In this document: in pieces, positions 42,478 through 50,937 of the stretch
How the letters are laid out: each line of letters begins with the position of its first letter
Numbering within the stretch: position 1 is the stretch's first letter
Source: Streptomyces sp. NRRL F-5126
GTDB lineage: Bacteria; Actinomycetota; Actinomycetes; Streptomycetales; Streptomycetaceae
NCBI RefSeq assembly: GCF_000721265.1
Contig: NZ_JOFZ01000006.1
Coordinates: 248,001 to 312,000 of the forward strand
DNA: 64,000 nucleotides
Direction of reading: 5' to 3'
Notes under the pieces: model-generated
The model's database searches: none
Told to the model about the DNA's origin: nothing
The model's input: only the letters and a program-made list of their open reading frames with translations
Translations under genes and position numbers: made by a program

Positions 42478-43218
42478 TCAGCGCCCCCAGAAGGACGTGA
42501 GCATCCGCGCGCTGCGGGCCGGGTCCTGCACCATCCACCAGTGGCCGAGACCGTCGAGGACCTCGGCCCTGGCCCCCGCCCGCGCCGCCGAGCGGGAGCG
42601 CATCTCCCGCGAGCCCACGAGGTGGTCGTCGGCGGCGATCACGGCGAGGCCGGGGCGTGCCGCGGCAGCGGGGAGAGAACGCCCGAGCTCGGCCATGACC
42701 GGTTGGACGGCGGAGCGGTAGAAGGCGAGGATGGCCCGGCCCATCTCCGGCCCCTGCCCGGCGGCCAGCCGCGCGGCGACCGTCCTGGCGATGCCCCGGG
42801 CGGCCATGCGCTCGGTCCGCTCGGCGTGCGTGCCGCCCAGCAGGCGCGCCACCGAGTCCTCACCGGCCCCTGGCGTCTGCCACTGCTGGGCGAGGTCGTG
42901 CCAGACGTAGTCGGGGTCGAACACGCCGAGAGAGTCGCCGGCCCAGCTGCGCAGCAGGTCGGGCCGCGCCATGGCGACGCAGACGGCGGTGCTTCCGCCC
43001 ACGTCGTGGCCGACGAGGTCGACCGGCTCACCGAGCGCCTCCAGCTCCGCGACGAGCCAGTCGCGGTAGTCGGCCGGGGTGCAGCCGAAGCCGTCCGGGA
43101 CGGGGGCGCCGAATCCGGGCGGGCACAGGCGCAGGATGTGCTCACCGTCGAGCTCGGCGCACAGCGGGTCCCAGACCGCGTCGGTCTCCGGGTTGCCGTT
43201 GACGAACACCACTGCCAT
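42478..43218 (-). CDS. Alpha/beta hydrolase with Asp nucleophile (dehalogenase/epoxide hydrolase-like)
   Basis: 246 residues. The nucleophile elbow is LVGHDVGGSTA, so the nucleophile is Asp, not Ser, as in haloalkane and fluoroacetate dehalogenases and epoxide hydrolases. The catalytic His lies in LDGLGHWWMVQDP. The HGxP-like oxyanion strand is VFVNGNPET. Divergent from a TetR gene with an ACTTGC/GCAAGT dyad between them and upstream of the P450-ferredoxin pair on the same strand, about 200 bp away. A catabolic or detoxification cassette is likely. Confidence 0.83.
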   Translation of the reverse strand: MAVVFVNGNPETDAVWDPLCAELDGEHILRLCPPGFGAPVPDGFGCTPADYRDWLVAELEALGEPVDLVGHDVGGSTAVCVAMARPDLLRSWAGDSLGVFDPDYVWHDLAQQWQTPGAGEDSVARLLGGTHAERTERMAARGIARTVAARLAAGQGPEMGRAILAFYRSAVQPVMAELGRSLPAAAARPGLAVIAADDHLVGSREMRSRSAARAGARAEVLDGLGHWWMVQDPARSARMLTSFWGR

Positions 43219-43263
43219 GAGATGCCTCCGGTGCGAGGGAAGGGAGTTCCGGGAAGGTAGGAT

Positions 43264-43285
43264 ACTTGCTATTCAACACGCAAGT
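43264..43285. promoter_or_regulatory. TetR operator candidate
   Basis: ACTTGC-N10-GCAAGT between the hydrolase and TetR genes, within an AT-richer stretch, 46 bp from the hydrolase start and 31 bp from the TetR start. Confidence 0.6.
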
Positions 43286-43315
43286 TATTCGTCCCTGGGC
43301 GATACACTCGCGGCC

Positions 43316-43939
43316 ATGCGGTCCGAACAGCCCTCACTGGCCCCACGGGCGCCCCGCACCCAGGAGCAGCGGCGGGCCCAGACACGAGCCGCTCTACTCG
43401 CGGCGGCCGCGGAACTGGTGGTGGAGTCGGGGGTGCGCGCGCTGACCCTCGCCCGCGTCGGCGAGCGCGCCGGGTACAGCCGGGGGATCGTCACCCACCA
43501 CTTCGGCTCGAAGCAGGCCATGTTCGAGGCGCTGGCGAAGTCGAGCCAGAGCGGATTCGTCCCGGGGATCGGCGACATGCCTCCCGGGCTCGAACGCCTG
43601 GTGGCACTGGCGGACGGCTACGTCCGCGAGTTGGGCCGGGACGATGTCGCCGGCCGGGCATTCCTCCTGCTGTGGGCCGAGTCGGCAACGGCCCCGGAGC
43701 TCTCCCTGATCTTCCGGGAGCGGGACGAGGCGTTCCGGGCCGATCTCCGTGCCGACGTCACCGCCGGCGTCGCGGACGGCACGATACGGGCGGACAGCGA
43801 CCCCGGCGACGTAGCAGCGGCCGTGCTGGGCCAGTTGCGGGGCATCGGTCTCCAGCGCCTGCTCGACCCGGCCGCCGTCGACGCCCAGCGGCTCGGCCGT
43901 GCCCTCGCCGTGCAGTGGCGCCGGGCGCTGTCGGCGTGA
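43316..43939 (+). CDS. TetR-family transcriptional regulator
   Basis: 207 residues: reader head at about 18-72 (TRAALLAAAAELVVESGVRA, LTLARVGERAGYSRGIVTHH, FGSKQAMFEAL) followed by a helical C-terminal domain of the BetI-like kind. TACACT ends 7 nt before ATG 43316, so probably leaderless. It most likely represses itself and the divergent Asp-nucleophile hydrolase, perhaps also the P450-ferredoxin genes behind it. Confidence 0.9.
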   Translation: MRSEQPSLAPRAPRTQEQRRAQTRAALLAAAAELVVESGVRALTLARVGERAGYSRGIVTHHFGSKQAMFEALAKSSQSGFVPGIGDMPPGLERLVALADGYVRELGRDDVAGRAFLLLWAESATAPELSLIFRERDEAFRADLRADVTAGVADGTIRADSDPGDVAAAVLGQLRGIGLQRLLDPAAVDAQRLGRALAVQWRRALSA

Positions 43940-43992
43940 GCGGCAGGCGCGCCGGCCCGGCTCCCCGGCCGCCGTGTCAAGCGGCTACCGCG

Positions 43993-44799
43993 TCAATCCG
44001 TCAGGGTGCGGCCGAAGCCCGTCGCCAGCGGCATGCGCAGGCCCAGGGGTGGTGGTGCGGCCAGGGCGTCCTCGACCGGGCGTGAGAACGCCCTCGGCAG
44101 CAGCGCGCCGAGGGCGAAGTCCTTGGTGAGGGCCGCCACTTCACGGTGGTGGCCGCGCAGCGTGTGGCCGTCGCCGCGCACCTCGAAGCGGCACGTGTCG
44201 CGGTTCGTCTTCTTCGCGCGCTCCGCGAGCCGGTACGACAACTCGGGGTCGACGCGCCGGTCGTTCGACCCGTGGACGATCAGGACGTGGCGTCCCAGCA
44301 GCTGACGCACCGGCTCCGCCGGCGCCGCGAGTCCGTCGTCGGGCAGCCAGGGTGCCAGCGCCACCACGGAGTTGACGGCGTCGTGGCCGGCGGCACGCAG
44401 CGCGGCCCTGCCGCCCATGCCGTAGCCGGCGAGGCACACCGGCACGTCCCCGTACCGGCTGACGGCCTCGTCCACCGCCCACCGCGCGTCGGCGCTCAGC
44501 GCCGCGTCGCCGCCGTTCCAGCCGCCCACCCGGTAGTGCACCACGTGCACGAGCACGCCCTTGGGCGCGCACGCCTTCCCCAGGGATCTGGCGAGGGGCG
44601 CGACGGCCGCACGCACGAGCGGCGAGGGGCGCCGTGCCGACGCCTCGGCGCCCGTGGGCAGCACCAGGACGACGCCGCACACCGGCGTGGTCCCGGCGAG
44701 CGCGGCGGCCGGCCGGCCGAGCCGTGGCAGTGGCCCCGCCCCCTCGCGTTTCGGTCCCTGCGGGCGCGCCGTTGCGCCCTGCCCTGCCTGATGCTCCAT
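43993..44799 (-). CDS. Alpha/beta-hydrolase-fold protein lacking the Ser nucleophile
   Basis: 268 residues with the fold of dienelactone-hydrolase-like esterases. The elbow reads LAGYGMGGRAALRAAGH, that is G-x-G-x-G where G-x-S-x-G is expected. The acid (IVHGSNDRRVDPE) and the His (VRGDGHTLRGHH) positions are still there. Unless another residue stands in, it cannot work as a serine hydrolase and may bind rather than cut. ATG 44799 is preferred over TTG two codons earlier. It is divergent from add, and its relation to nucleoside metabolism is unclear. Confidence 0.8.
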   Translation of the reverse strand: MEHQAGQGATARPQGPKREGAGPLPRLGRPAAALAGTTPVCGVVLVLPTGAEASARRPSPLVRAAVAPLARSLGKACAPKGVLVHVVHYRVGGWNGGDAALSADARWAVDEAVSRYGDVPVCLAGYGMGGRAALRAAGHDAVNSVVALAPWLPDDGLAAPAEPVRQLLGRHVLIVHGSNDRRVDPELSYRLAERAKKTNRDTCRFEVRGDGHTLRGHHREVAALTKDFALGALLPRAFSRPVEDALAAPPPLGLRMPLATGFGRTLTD

Positions 44800-44904
44800 G
44801 ACCAAACACTGTCAGAACTGCGCGCGGACTCGCTCCTTCCGCGCGGTCACTGTTACGTATCACGGTCACCATCCCGTATCGGGACGCAGCGGGAACCGCC
44901 CGCT

Positions 44905-44916
44905 CTACGCGCGTAG
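44905..44916. promoter_or_regulatory. Nucleoside-regulon palindrome, add promoter
   Basis: Exact CTACGCGCGTAG, 4 bp before the TAGATT -10 (44921-44926) of add. Confidence 0.75.
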
Positions 44917-44932
44917 GAGCTAGATTGGACGG

Positions 44933-46075
44933 ATGACGAGCCAGCCGGTACCCACCGCCCCACTCCCCGACGCGGACCAGATCCGCCGCGCCCCCAAGGT
45001 GCTCCTGCACGACCACCTCGACGGCGGGCTGCGGCCCGGCACGGTCGTCGACCTCGCCCGCGCGTGCGGGTACGACGGCCTGCCCGAGTACGACGGCGAC
45101 AAGCTCGGCACGTGGTTCCGCGAGGCCGCCGACTCCGGGTCGCTCGAGCGGTACCTGGAGACGTTCGCGCACACCTGCGCCGTCATGCAGACGAGTGACG
45201 CGCTGCGCCGCGTCGCCTCCGAGTGCGCGCAGGACCTGGCCGAGGACGGCGTCGTCTACGCGGAGGTCCGCTACGCGCCCGAGCAGCACCTGGACGGCGG
45301 GCTGAGCCTCGAAGAGGTCGTCAAGGCCGTCAACGCGGGCTTTCGCGAGGGCGAGCGGCTCGCGCGCGAGAAGGGCCGGCGCATCAGGGTCGGCGCGCTG
45401 CTCACCGCCATGCGGCACGCCGCGCGCGCCCTGGAGATCGCGGAGCTGGCCAACGCCCACCGGGACTCCGGCGTCGTCGGCTTCGACATCGCGGGCGCGG
45501 AGGCCGGCTACCCGCCCACCCGGCACCTCGACGCGTTCGAGTACCTGAAGCGGGAGAACAACCACTTCACGATCCACGCGGGCGAGGCCTTCGGCCTGCC
45601 GTCCATCTGGCAGGCGCTCCAGTGGTGCGGCGCCGACCGGCTCGGGCACGGCGTGCGCATCATCGACGACATCGACGTGGCGGAGGACGGCTCCGTGACG
45701 CTCGGCAGGCTCGCGGCGTACGTGCGGGACAAGCGCATCCCGCTGGAGCTCTGCCCGAGCTCCAACCTCCAGACGGGCGCCGCGCCCTCGTATGCGGAGC
45801 ACCCGATCGGGCTGCTGCGCAGGCTGCACTTCCGCGCCACCGTCAACACCGACAACCGCCTGATGTCGGGCACGAGCATGAGCCGGGAGTTCGGCGCGCT
45901 GGTGGAGACCTTCGGGTACGGGCTCGACGACATGCAGTGGTTCACCGTCAATGCGATGAAATCCGCGTTCATCCCTTTCGATGAACGACTGGCCATGATC
46001 AATGACGTGATCAAGCCCGGTTATGCCGAGCTCAAATCCGAATGGCTGTTCAGCCAGACCGCCGTGACCAGCTGA
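44933..46075 (+). CDS. add: Adenosine deaminase
   Basis: Deaminates (deoxy)adenosine to (deoxy)inosine, feeding the purine phosphorylase. The 380 residues have the zinc motif [12 protein letters not shown], the catalytic HAGEAFGL, the GHGVRI histidine, and [11 protein letters not shown] with the metal Asp. The second acidic residue of the classic NTDDP is Asn here, as I recall for actinobacterial enzymes. TAGATT ends 6 nt before the ATG and there is no ribosome-binding site, so it is probably leaderless. The promoter has the regulon palindrome. A 6-bp stem-loop follows the stop. Confidence 0.94.
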   Translation: MTSQPVPTAPLPDADQIRRAPKVLLHDHLDGGLRPGTVVDLARACGYDGLPEYDGDKLGTWFREAADSGSLERYLETFAHTCAVMQTSDALRRVASECAQDLAEDGVVYAEVRYAPEQHLDGGLSLEEVVKAVNAGFREGERLAREKGRRIRVGALLTAMRHAARALEIAELANAHRDSGVVGFDIAGAEAGYPPTRHLDAFEYLKRENNHFTIHAGEAFGLPSIWQALQWCGADRLGHGVRIIDDIDVAEDGSVTLGRLAAYVRDKRIPLELCPSSNLQTGAAPSYAEHPIGLLRRLHFRATVNTDNRLMSGTSMSREFGALVETFGYGLDDMQWFTVNAMKSAFIPFDERLAMINDVIKPGYAELKSEWLFSQTAVTS

Positions 46076-46393
46076 TTCGCGAAGAGTCGCGATCCTTCTC
46101 GGCTGACCCGCGGGCTGCGGCAACACGGTTTCGGGGAGGCCACGGGATGTTTGCGGGGGCCGTGCGGCGCTGACTAAGTTCCCGTCCTGCGAGGATCCCC
46201 GGGCGTTGACTATCTCGGCCGGGGGAATCGCACACGTCACCCGGACCGTGAAGCGGCCCGTCAGTGTCCTGGCATCCGCTCGTGAGCCTGTAAGGCACGA
46301 ACCAGCCAGCTGGGGATCCCGGGCACGGCAGCCGGCCGCGCCGGAGAAGTTGACAGCCGCTCGTTTCCCCCACCCCAAGGACGAGAAATCCAG
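46076..46393. other. 318-bp intergenic region after add
   Basis: Begins with TCGCGA-AGAG-TCGCGA (46077-46092), a weak stem-loop just past the add stop. TTGAC sequences near 46206 and 46351 could be -35 elements for the secreted-protein gene, but no matching -10 is convincing. AAGGACGAG precedes its ATG. No open frame or riboswitch that I recognise. Confidence 0.4.
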
Positions 46394-46735
46394 ATGAACA
46401 GGTCCGCTGCCAAGACCCTCGGTGCCGCCGTGCTCGGCGCCGCCTTCGCCGCCACCGCCGCCGGGACGGCCTCGGCCGCCGTCGGCCCCCTCCCGGACAC
46501 CGGCAAGGCGCTCGACACCGTCAACAAGCTGCCGGTGGACCAGGTCGCCAAGGAACTGCCGAACGCCGGCACCGACACGCTGACGGCGACACGCTCCGCC
46601 GCGAGCGCCGTCAACACGACCGCCCCCCAGGTGCTCCAGGCCGCCAAGACCGCCAACCCGCTGGGCGCGCTCCTCGGCGGCCTCCCGGTGAACGGGCTGA
46701 ACAAGGGCCTGCCCGTCGACGGCCTCGGCGGCTGA
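46394..46735 (+). CDS. Small secreted Ala-rich protein
   Basis: 113 residues: signal peptide MNRSAAKTLGAAVLGAAFAA with cleavage near ASA-AV, then a mature chain of about 85 residues rich in Ala, Leu, Asn, Pro and Val. It carries recurring phrases (VNKLPVDQVAKELPNAG, LLGGLPVNGLNKGLPVDGL) and no cysteine. It resembles the secreted protein at 29119 in size and style. Proteins like this are common in Streptomyces and sometimes mislabelled as ATP-binding. Function unknown. A tandem repeat and a strong terminator follow. Confidence 0.75.
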   Translation: MNRSAAKTLGAAVLGAAFAATAAGTASAAVGPLPDTGKALDTVNKLPVDQVAKELPNAGTDTLTATRSAASAVNTTAPQVLQAAKTANPLGALLGGLPVNGLNKGLPVDGLGG

Positions 46736-46780
46736 TCCGTCCGGTATCCGTCCGGTATCCGGTCCGGTATCCGTCCGGTC
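46736..46780. repeat. TCCGTCCGGTA tandem repeat
   Basis: About four imperfect copies of an 11-bp unit TCCGTCCGGTA directly after the stop codon of the secreted-protein gene. Noncoding; probably slippage-derived. Confidence 0.65.
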
Positions 46781-46790
46781 GGCGGCAACG

Positions 46791-46830
46791 GCGTGGGGCG
46801 CACCCCGGTACTCCGGAGTGCGCCCCACGC
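46791..46830. terminator. Bidirectional terminator
   Basis: GCGTGGGGCGCAC (46791-46803) pairs exactly with 46818-46830; the loop contains CCGG-TACT-CCGG. It lies between the converging secreted-protein and PspC genes. Confidence 0.85.
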
Positions 46831-46855
46831 GCCGTTGCGCGCCCAGGGCCGGGCG

Positions 46856-47059
46856 CTACCAGGCGGCCCTCGCCGTCTTCTCGCCCGGCAGCAGGATCCA
46901 GAGCGCCAGGTAGATCAGGAACTGCGGTCCAGGCAGCAGGCACGACACCAGGAAGATCACGCGCATCGTCGTCGCGGAGGTGCCGAAGCGCCGTGCCAGC
47001 GCTGCGCACACTCCGCCGATCATGCGTCCGTCACGGGGGCGGATCAGTGCACCGGACAT
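46856..47059 (-). CDS. PspC-domain membrane protein
   Basis: 67 residues, almost entirely one PspC domain: GRMIGGVCAALARRFGTSAT, then a membrane helix (MRVIFLVSCLLP) and a second hydrophobic stretch (FLIYLALWILLPGE). ATG 47059 has GAAGGAG 6 nt upstream. PspC proteins sit in the membrane and take part in envelope-stress signalling. Small single-domain copies like this are common in Streptomyces and their exact role is not known. Confidence 0.88.
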   Translation of the reverse strand: MSGALIRPRDGRMIGGVCAALARRFGTSATTMRVIFLVSCLLPGPQFLIYLALWILLPGEKTARAAW

Positions 47060-47154
47060 GAGGGGCTCCTTCGCGAGAGCGTCGTGGGAACCGCCCTCTG
47101 GTGTGCGGTTCCGATGACTCCATGGTGCTCGGGTACCCACTCTCGGGCGTCGCT

Positions 47155-47757
47155 CTACGGTGCGATGCCGACCCTGGGAATCGTCGGGGTGTGTCCCTCG
47201 GGGGCCTCCCCCTCAGGGACCGCGTCGGGGTCGTACACGTCACCCCGTGGAGCCACACGGCCGTCGGCCGCGGCGACCCGCCCGGACGCGGACGCCCGCA
47301 GGCGGCGGCGGATCGCCGCCCGTCCGGCGGGCACGATCAGGGCGTGGGCGAGCGCCACGCCGAGCGTGTTGAGGATGAGCGAGTCCACGTCGAGCACGCG
47401 CCCCGGTACGCCGGTCTGCAGCAGCTCGATCGTCAGCGAGATGAGCAGGCCCGCCCCGGCCGTGCGGGCCAGCGACGCCCACGGGGAGACCCAGAGCCTG
47501 CCGCTCACCAGCGGCAGCAGCACCCCGGCGGGCGCGAGCAGCGCGAGCCCCTCGGCGAGGCCGCACATCCCGTGGACGGCGCCGAGCGCGAAGTCGGCGG
47601 CGATGGAGGCGAAGGGGCGCAGGTTGGCGGCTGTCACCCAGGGCGCGTCGATCGGCCGCAGGGTCAGCCACGCCACCACGAGCAGGTGCACGAACAGCAG
47701 GAGGGCACCCACCGCCCTCAGGCAGATGGCGGCGCCGCCGCCGAGTCCTAGACGCAC
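47155..47757 (-). CDS. VanZ-family membrane protein
   Basis: 200 residues with about five hydrophobic helices and the VanZ pattern: VVAWLTLRPI early, PFASIAADFALG, VLLPLVSGRLW and SLTIELLQTGVPGRVLDVDSLILNTLGVAL near the end. VanZ relatives confer low-level teicoplanin resistance in enterococci; in actinobacteria the role is unknown. GTG 47757 with AGGGA four bases before. It lies 84 bp after the lipoprotein gene of the afsQ operon and could be transcribed with it. Confidence 0.87.
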   Translation of the reverse strand: MRLGLGGGAAICLRAVGALLLFVHLLVVAWLTLRPIDAPWVTAANLRPFASIAADFALGAVHGMCGLAEGLALLAPAGVLLPLVSGRLWVSPWASLARTAGAGLLISLTIELLQTGVPGRVLDVDSLILNTLGVALAHALIVPAGRAAIRRRLRASASGRVAAADGRVAPRGDVYDPDAVPEGEAPEGHTPTIPRVGIAP

Positions 47758-47841
47758 ATGTCCCTGGACGTCCGGGCCGCGCCGCGCGGTTCCCCTGTGA
47801 GAGCAGCGTCACTCGCGTGGACGCACGTGCGTCGACGTCCG

Positions 47842-48480
47842 TCAGCCCGCGGTGGCGGCGGTGGCCGGGACGGCCGCGTCGGGGTCGGTCTTGACGGACG
47901 CGTCGCACGTGTACGCGCGCGGGGCGTACGGTCCCGGCCCGCCGAGCACCACGCGCCCCTTCTCGCCCCTGGCCGCGCCGCCCTCGGCGAACGTGCAGAC
48001 GATCTGCGCGAGTGCGGTGCCCGGCAGGTCCTCCGGCTGGGCGCTCAGCCGCAGGGTGGCGGCGGGGTCGCCGGAGCGTCCCGCCGTCGCCTGCAGCGGC
48101 GGCTGGACGTACGTGGTGAACCCCGCCTGGTGCTCGGCGGCCGAAGGGCGGGCCTGCAGGGAGTCGAGCAGTGCCTGGGCTATGCGCACGCGCGCGTCGG
48201 CGGTGTCGCGCCGCGGCATGTGGACGGCGCGCTCCACGGGCGTGAGTTCCGACGCACACACCAGGTAGACCCTGACCGGCACGGTGCCGGGATCGGCGTT
48301 GGCGTCCGGATCCTTCGCCCCGACGGCGCAGGGCATCCTGGACGGCGCCGCGCCCGCGTCGACGGGCACAGACGTGGTGCGCACGCCGCAGGCCGAGCAC
48401 AGCGCGGCGGTCAGCGTCGCCACGAGCACCACCGCCGCACGCCCGCGGCGGGCGCGTCTCGCGCGCGTCGTGCCGTTCAC
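47842..48480 (-). CDS. Putative lipoprotein of the afsQ operon
   Basis: 212 residues with an Arg-rich start, a hydrophobic core (AAVVLVATLTAALCSAC) and a lipobox-like LCSAC, so it should be lipid-anchored on the outer face of the membrane. The mature part contains VPVRVYLVCASELTPVERAV and AQALLDSLQARPSAAEHQAG, resembling a GerM-like domain. Its GTG overlaps the afsQ2 stop as GTGA. In S. coelicolor a lipoprotein gene follows afsQ2 in the same way. It may modulate the sensor kinase from outside; this is inferred from operon structure. Confidence 0.82.
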   Translation of the reverse strand: MNGTTRARRARRGRAAVVLVATLTAALCSACGVRTTSVPVDAGAAPSRMPCAVGAKDPDANADPGTVPVRVYLVCASELTPVERAVHMPRRDTADARVRIAQALLDSLQARPSAAEHQAGFTTYVQPPLQATAGRSGDPAATLRLSAQPEDLPGTALAQIVCTFAEGGAARGEKGRVVLGGPGPYAPRAYTCDASVKTDPDAAVPATAATAG

Positions 48481-50126
48481 TGGGCGCTGTCCTCTCCGTG
48501 CTCGTCCCCGGGCCCCTCGTCGCGCGGCGCGCCGCGCGGCAGGCGCAGGACGAACATGGCGCCGCCGTCCGGCACGTTCGAGGCGGTGATGGTGCCGCCG
48601 TGGATGTGCGCGTTCTCCATGGCGATGGACAGGCCCAGGCCGCTGCCCTCGGAACGCGGGCGGGACGCGGACGCCTTGTAGAAGCGGTCGAAGACGTGCG
48701 GCAGGACGGCCTCGGGGATGCCGGGGCCGTGGTCGCGCACGGAGATGACCAGTTCGTCGCCGTCCGTGCGCGATGCCTCCGTGCGCACCGCGACGCGCAC
48801 GCCGGAGCCGCCGTGCTTGAGCGCGTTGCCGATGAGGTTCGCGAGGATCACGTCGAGCCTGCGCGGGTCGAGGCGCGCCATGGTGCCGCGTTCCGCGTCC
48901 AGGTGCACCGCGTCGAGCCAGGCGCGCGCGTCGAGGCAGGCGGTGACCTGGTCGGCGACGTCGACGTCGTCGAGCACGAGCCTGGCGGTGCCCGCGTCGA
49001 ACCGCGTGACCTCCATGAGGTTCTCCACCAGGTCGCCCAGCCTGCGCGTCTCGCTGACGACGAGGGTCACGGCCGGCGCGATCATCGGGTCGAGGTTGTC
49101 GGCCTCCTCCTCAAGCACCTCCGTGACGGCCGTGAGCGCGGTCAGCGGTGTGCGCAGCTCGTGCGACATGTCGGCGACGAAGCGGCGGCTCGACTCCTCA
49201 CGCGCGCTCATGTCCTCGACCTTCTTCTGCAGCGAGGCGGCCGCGTTGTTGAACGTGCGGGACAGGTCCGCGAGTTCATCGGTGCCGGTGACCCTGAGGC
49301 GGGTGTCGAACTCGCCCTCGCCGAGCTGGCGCGCCGCCTCCCCGAGACGCTGCACGGGCTTGAGGACCGTACGGGCGGCGGCCTGCGCGATGAGCGCGGC
49401 TCCGACGAGCGCGAGCGCGGCGGCGATGCCGAGCGACCAGGCGAGCGATTCGAGGTCGGCGCGCTCCTGCGCGAGTGACTTGAACATGTAGCCGGTGAGG
49501 TTGCCGCCGTCTATGTGCGCGCCGCCCACCAGGTAGGGCGTGCCGTCGTGGTCGACCCGCTGCCAGAACAGGTGGTACGCGTACTCGTTGGCGGGTGAGA
49601 CCTTCTGCCGGTGGCGCACCGCGTCGCGCAGCGTGTCCGGCACGTCGGCCAGGGTGAACGCGCCCGGTGAGGACGCGCCGCTGACCGTCCGGCCGTCGGA
49701 CGCCTTGCCGATGAGCAGCACGTCGTACGCGTTGCCGTCCGCGGCCATCTGCTTGGCGGTGGTCCCCAGGTCGCTCGCGCTCGGCCGCACGGGCAGGTCG
49801 GCCGCGCGGCTCTGCATCTGATGGCGGAAGTCGTTGAGCGTCGCGTCCTGCGTGCGGGTCAGCACCGCCTCGCGGTTGATCCAGTACGCGATGCCGGACG
49901 CGGACACCGCCGCCGTCAGCGCGACCGCGCCGAACACGAGGGCGAGGCGCAGCCGCAGGCTGCCCCAGCGCAGGCGTGTGTGAGCCCACTTTCCGTGGCC
50001 GGCCTGCCCGCCGGCCCGGCCGCCGTCCTGGTCCTGTGTGCCGTCCCGCGCGCTGCGCGGGGCGGCGCCGTCCTCAGCGTCCTTGGTGTACTTCACCGTG
50101 CGTGGCTCATGCCGTCCTTCGCTCAC
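48477..50126 (-). CDS. afsQ2: Sensor histidine kinase AfsQ2
   Basis: 549 residues. A basic, disordered N-terminus; membrane helix LALVFGAVALTAAVSASGIA; an extracytoplasmic sensor part of about 165 residues; second helix LAWSLGIAAALALVGAALIA; HAMP; HisKA with FVADMSHELRTPLTALTAVT; and an ATPase domain with LIGNALKHGGSGV, VRDHGPGIPEAVLPHVFDRF and GSGLGLSIAMENAHIHGG. It phosphorylates AfsQ1. GTG 50126 overlaps the afsQ1 stop as GTGA and is preferred; GTG 50096 is an alternative. Identification as AfsQ2 rests on the neighbours afsQ1 and sigQ. In S. coelicolor the system responds to nitrogen-rich (glutamate) conditions and steers antibiotic production. Confidence 0.9.
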   Translation of the reverse strand: MSEGRHEPRTVKYTKDAEDGAAPRSARDGTQDQDGGRAGGQAGHGKWAHTRLRWGSLRLRLALVFGAVALTAAVSASGIAYWINREAVLTRTQDATLNDFRHQMQSRAADLPVRPSASDLGTTAKQMAADGNAYDVLLIGKASDGRTVSGASSPGAFTLADVPDTLRDAVRHRQKVSPANEYAYHLFWQRVDHDGTPYLVGGAHIDGGNLTGYMFKSLAQERADLESLAWSLGIAAALALVGAALIAQAAARTVLKPVQRLGEAARQLGEGEFDTRLRVTGTDELADLSRTFNNAAASLQKKVEDMSAREESSRRFVADMSHELRTPLTALTAVTEVLEEEADNLDPMIAPAVTLVVSETRRLGDLVENLMEVTRFDAGTARLVLDDVDVADQVTACLDARAWLDAVHLDAERGTMARLDPRRLDVILANLIGNALKHGGSGVRVAVRTEASRTDGDELVISVRDHGPGIPEAVLPHVFDRFYKASASRPRSEGSGLGLSIAMENAHIHGGTITASNVPDGGAMFVLRLPRGAPRDEGPGDEHGEDSAQ

Positions 50127-50809
50127 GCAGGGGCGTCCAGCCGGTATCCCACACCGCGCACGGTGCGGATCAGCGTCGGCGACGACGGGACGTCCTCGAC
50201 CTTGGCGCGCAGCCGCTGCACGCAGGCGTCGACAAGGCGCGAGTCGCCGAGGTAGTCGTGCTCCCACACGAGGCGGAGCAACTGCTGCCTGGACAGGGCC
50301 TGCCCGGGCCGTCTGCTGAGTTCGAGCAGCAGCCGCAGCTCGGTCGGGGTGAGCTGGAGGTCGTCGCCGTTCTTGGTGACGGTCATCGCCGAGCGGTCGA
50401 TGACCAGGCTCCCGAACGTGGCGGAGTCGGTCGACTCGCGTTCGCCGCGGCGCAGCACGGCGCGGATGCGCGCGTCCAGCACGCGGCCCTGCACGGGCTT
50501 GACGACGTAGTCGTCGGCGCCGGACTCCAGGCCGACGACGATGTCGATGTCGTCGCTGCGCGCGGTGAGCAGGATGATCGGCAGTTGATCGGTGCGGCGG
50601 ATGCGCCGGCACACCTCGAAGCCGTCGATGCCCGGCAGCATCACGTCGAGCACGATCAGGTCGGGCCGTTGCTCTTTGAGCAGTTTCAGGCCGTCCTCTC
50701 CCGTCGCCGCGGTGGCCACTCGGTGGCCCTGGCGTGACAGGGAGAGTTCGAGGGCCGTGCGGATGGCGTCGTCGTCCTCGATCAGCAACAGGAAAGGCAC
50801 GTGGGCCAT
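50123..50809 (-). CDS. afsQ1: Response regulator AfsQ1 (OmpR family)
   Basis: 228 residues. Receiver domain with LLLIEDDDAIRTALELSLSR, phosphorylated Asp in LIVLDVMLPGIDGFEVCRRI, LLTARSDD and the Lys in DDYVVKPVQGRVL. The OmpR-type winged helix is at about 130-225 (LTPTELRLLLELSRRPGQAL, YLGDSRLVDACVQRLRAKVE, IRTVRGVGYRLD). ATG 50809 begins right at the first beta strand. It activates sigQ and pathway-specific antibiotic regulators in S. coelicolor. Its binding consensus GTnAC-n6-GTnAC is present in the divergent afsQ1-sigQ promoter region. Confidence 0.94.
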   Translation of the reverse strand: MAHVPFLLLIEDDDAIRTALELSLSRQGHRVATAATGEDGLKLLKEQRPDLIVLDVMLPGIDGFEVCRRIRRTDQLPIILLTARSDDIDIVVGLESGADDYVVKPVQGRVLDARIRAVLRRGERESTDSATFGSLVIDRSAMTVTKNGDDLQLTPTELRLLLELSRRPGQALSRQQLLRLVWEHDYLGDSRLVDACVQRLRAKVEDVPSSPTLIRTVRGVGYRLDAPA

Positions 50810-50937
50810 TCTGAACCATGCGGCCACCGGAGTTCGACCGTCCCACCCCTTCGCACGCGCCCGGCGGGCGTGACCCCGCCGGTTCGGCACCTATCCCCCT
50901 TCTGTCCACCCTGTCCTGCGGGTGCGGGCGCCCCCCT

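Noticed and set aside
40829..43939. Biosynthetic gene cluster around the P450
   Set aside because: No polyketide, peptide, terpene or RiPP core gene nearby; P450-ferredoxin pairs also occur in catabolic settings.
46076..46393. Riboswitch upstream of the secreted-protein gene
   Set aside because: I looked for ydaO-like or other known conserved motifs and found no convincing match.
44141..46828. 895-codon minus-strand frame across add
   Set aside because: Covers add and the secreted-protein gene, both of which have clear motifs; no homology in the antisense frame.
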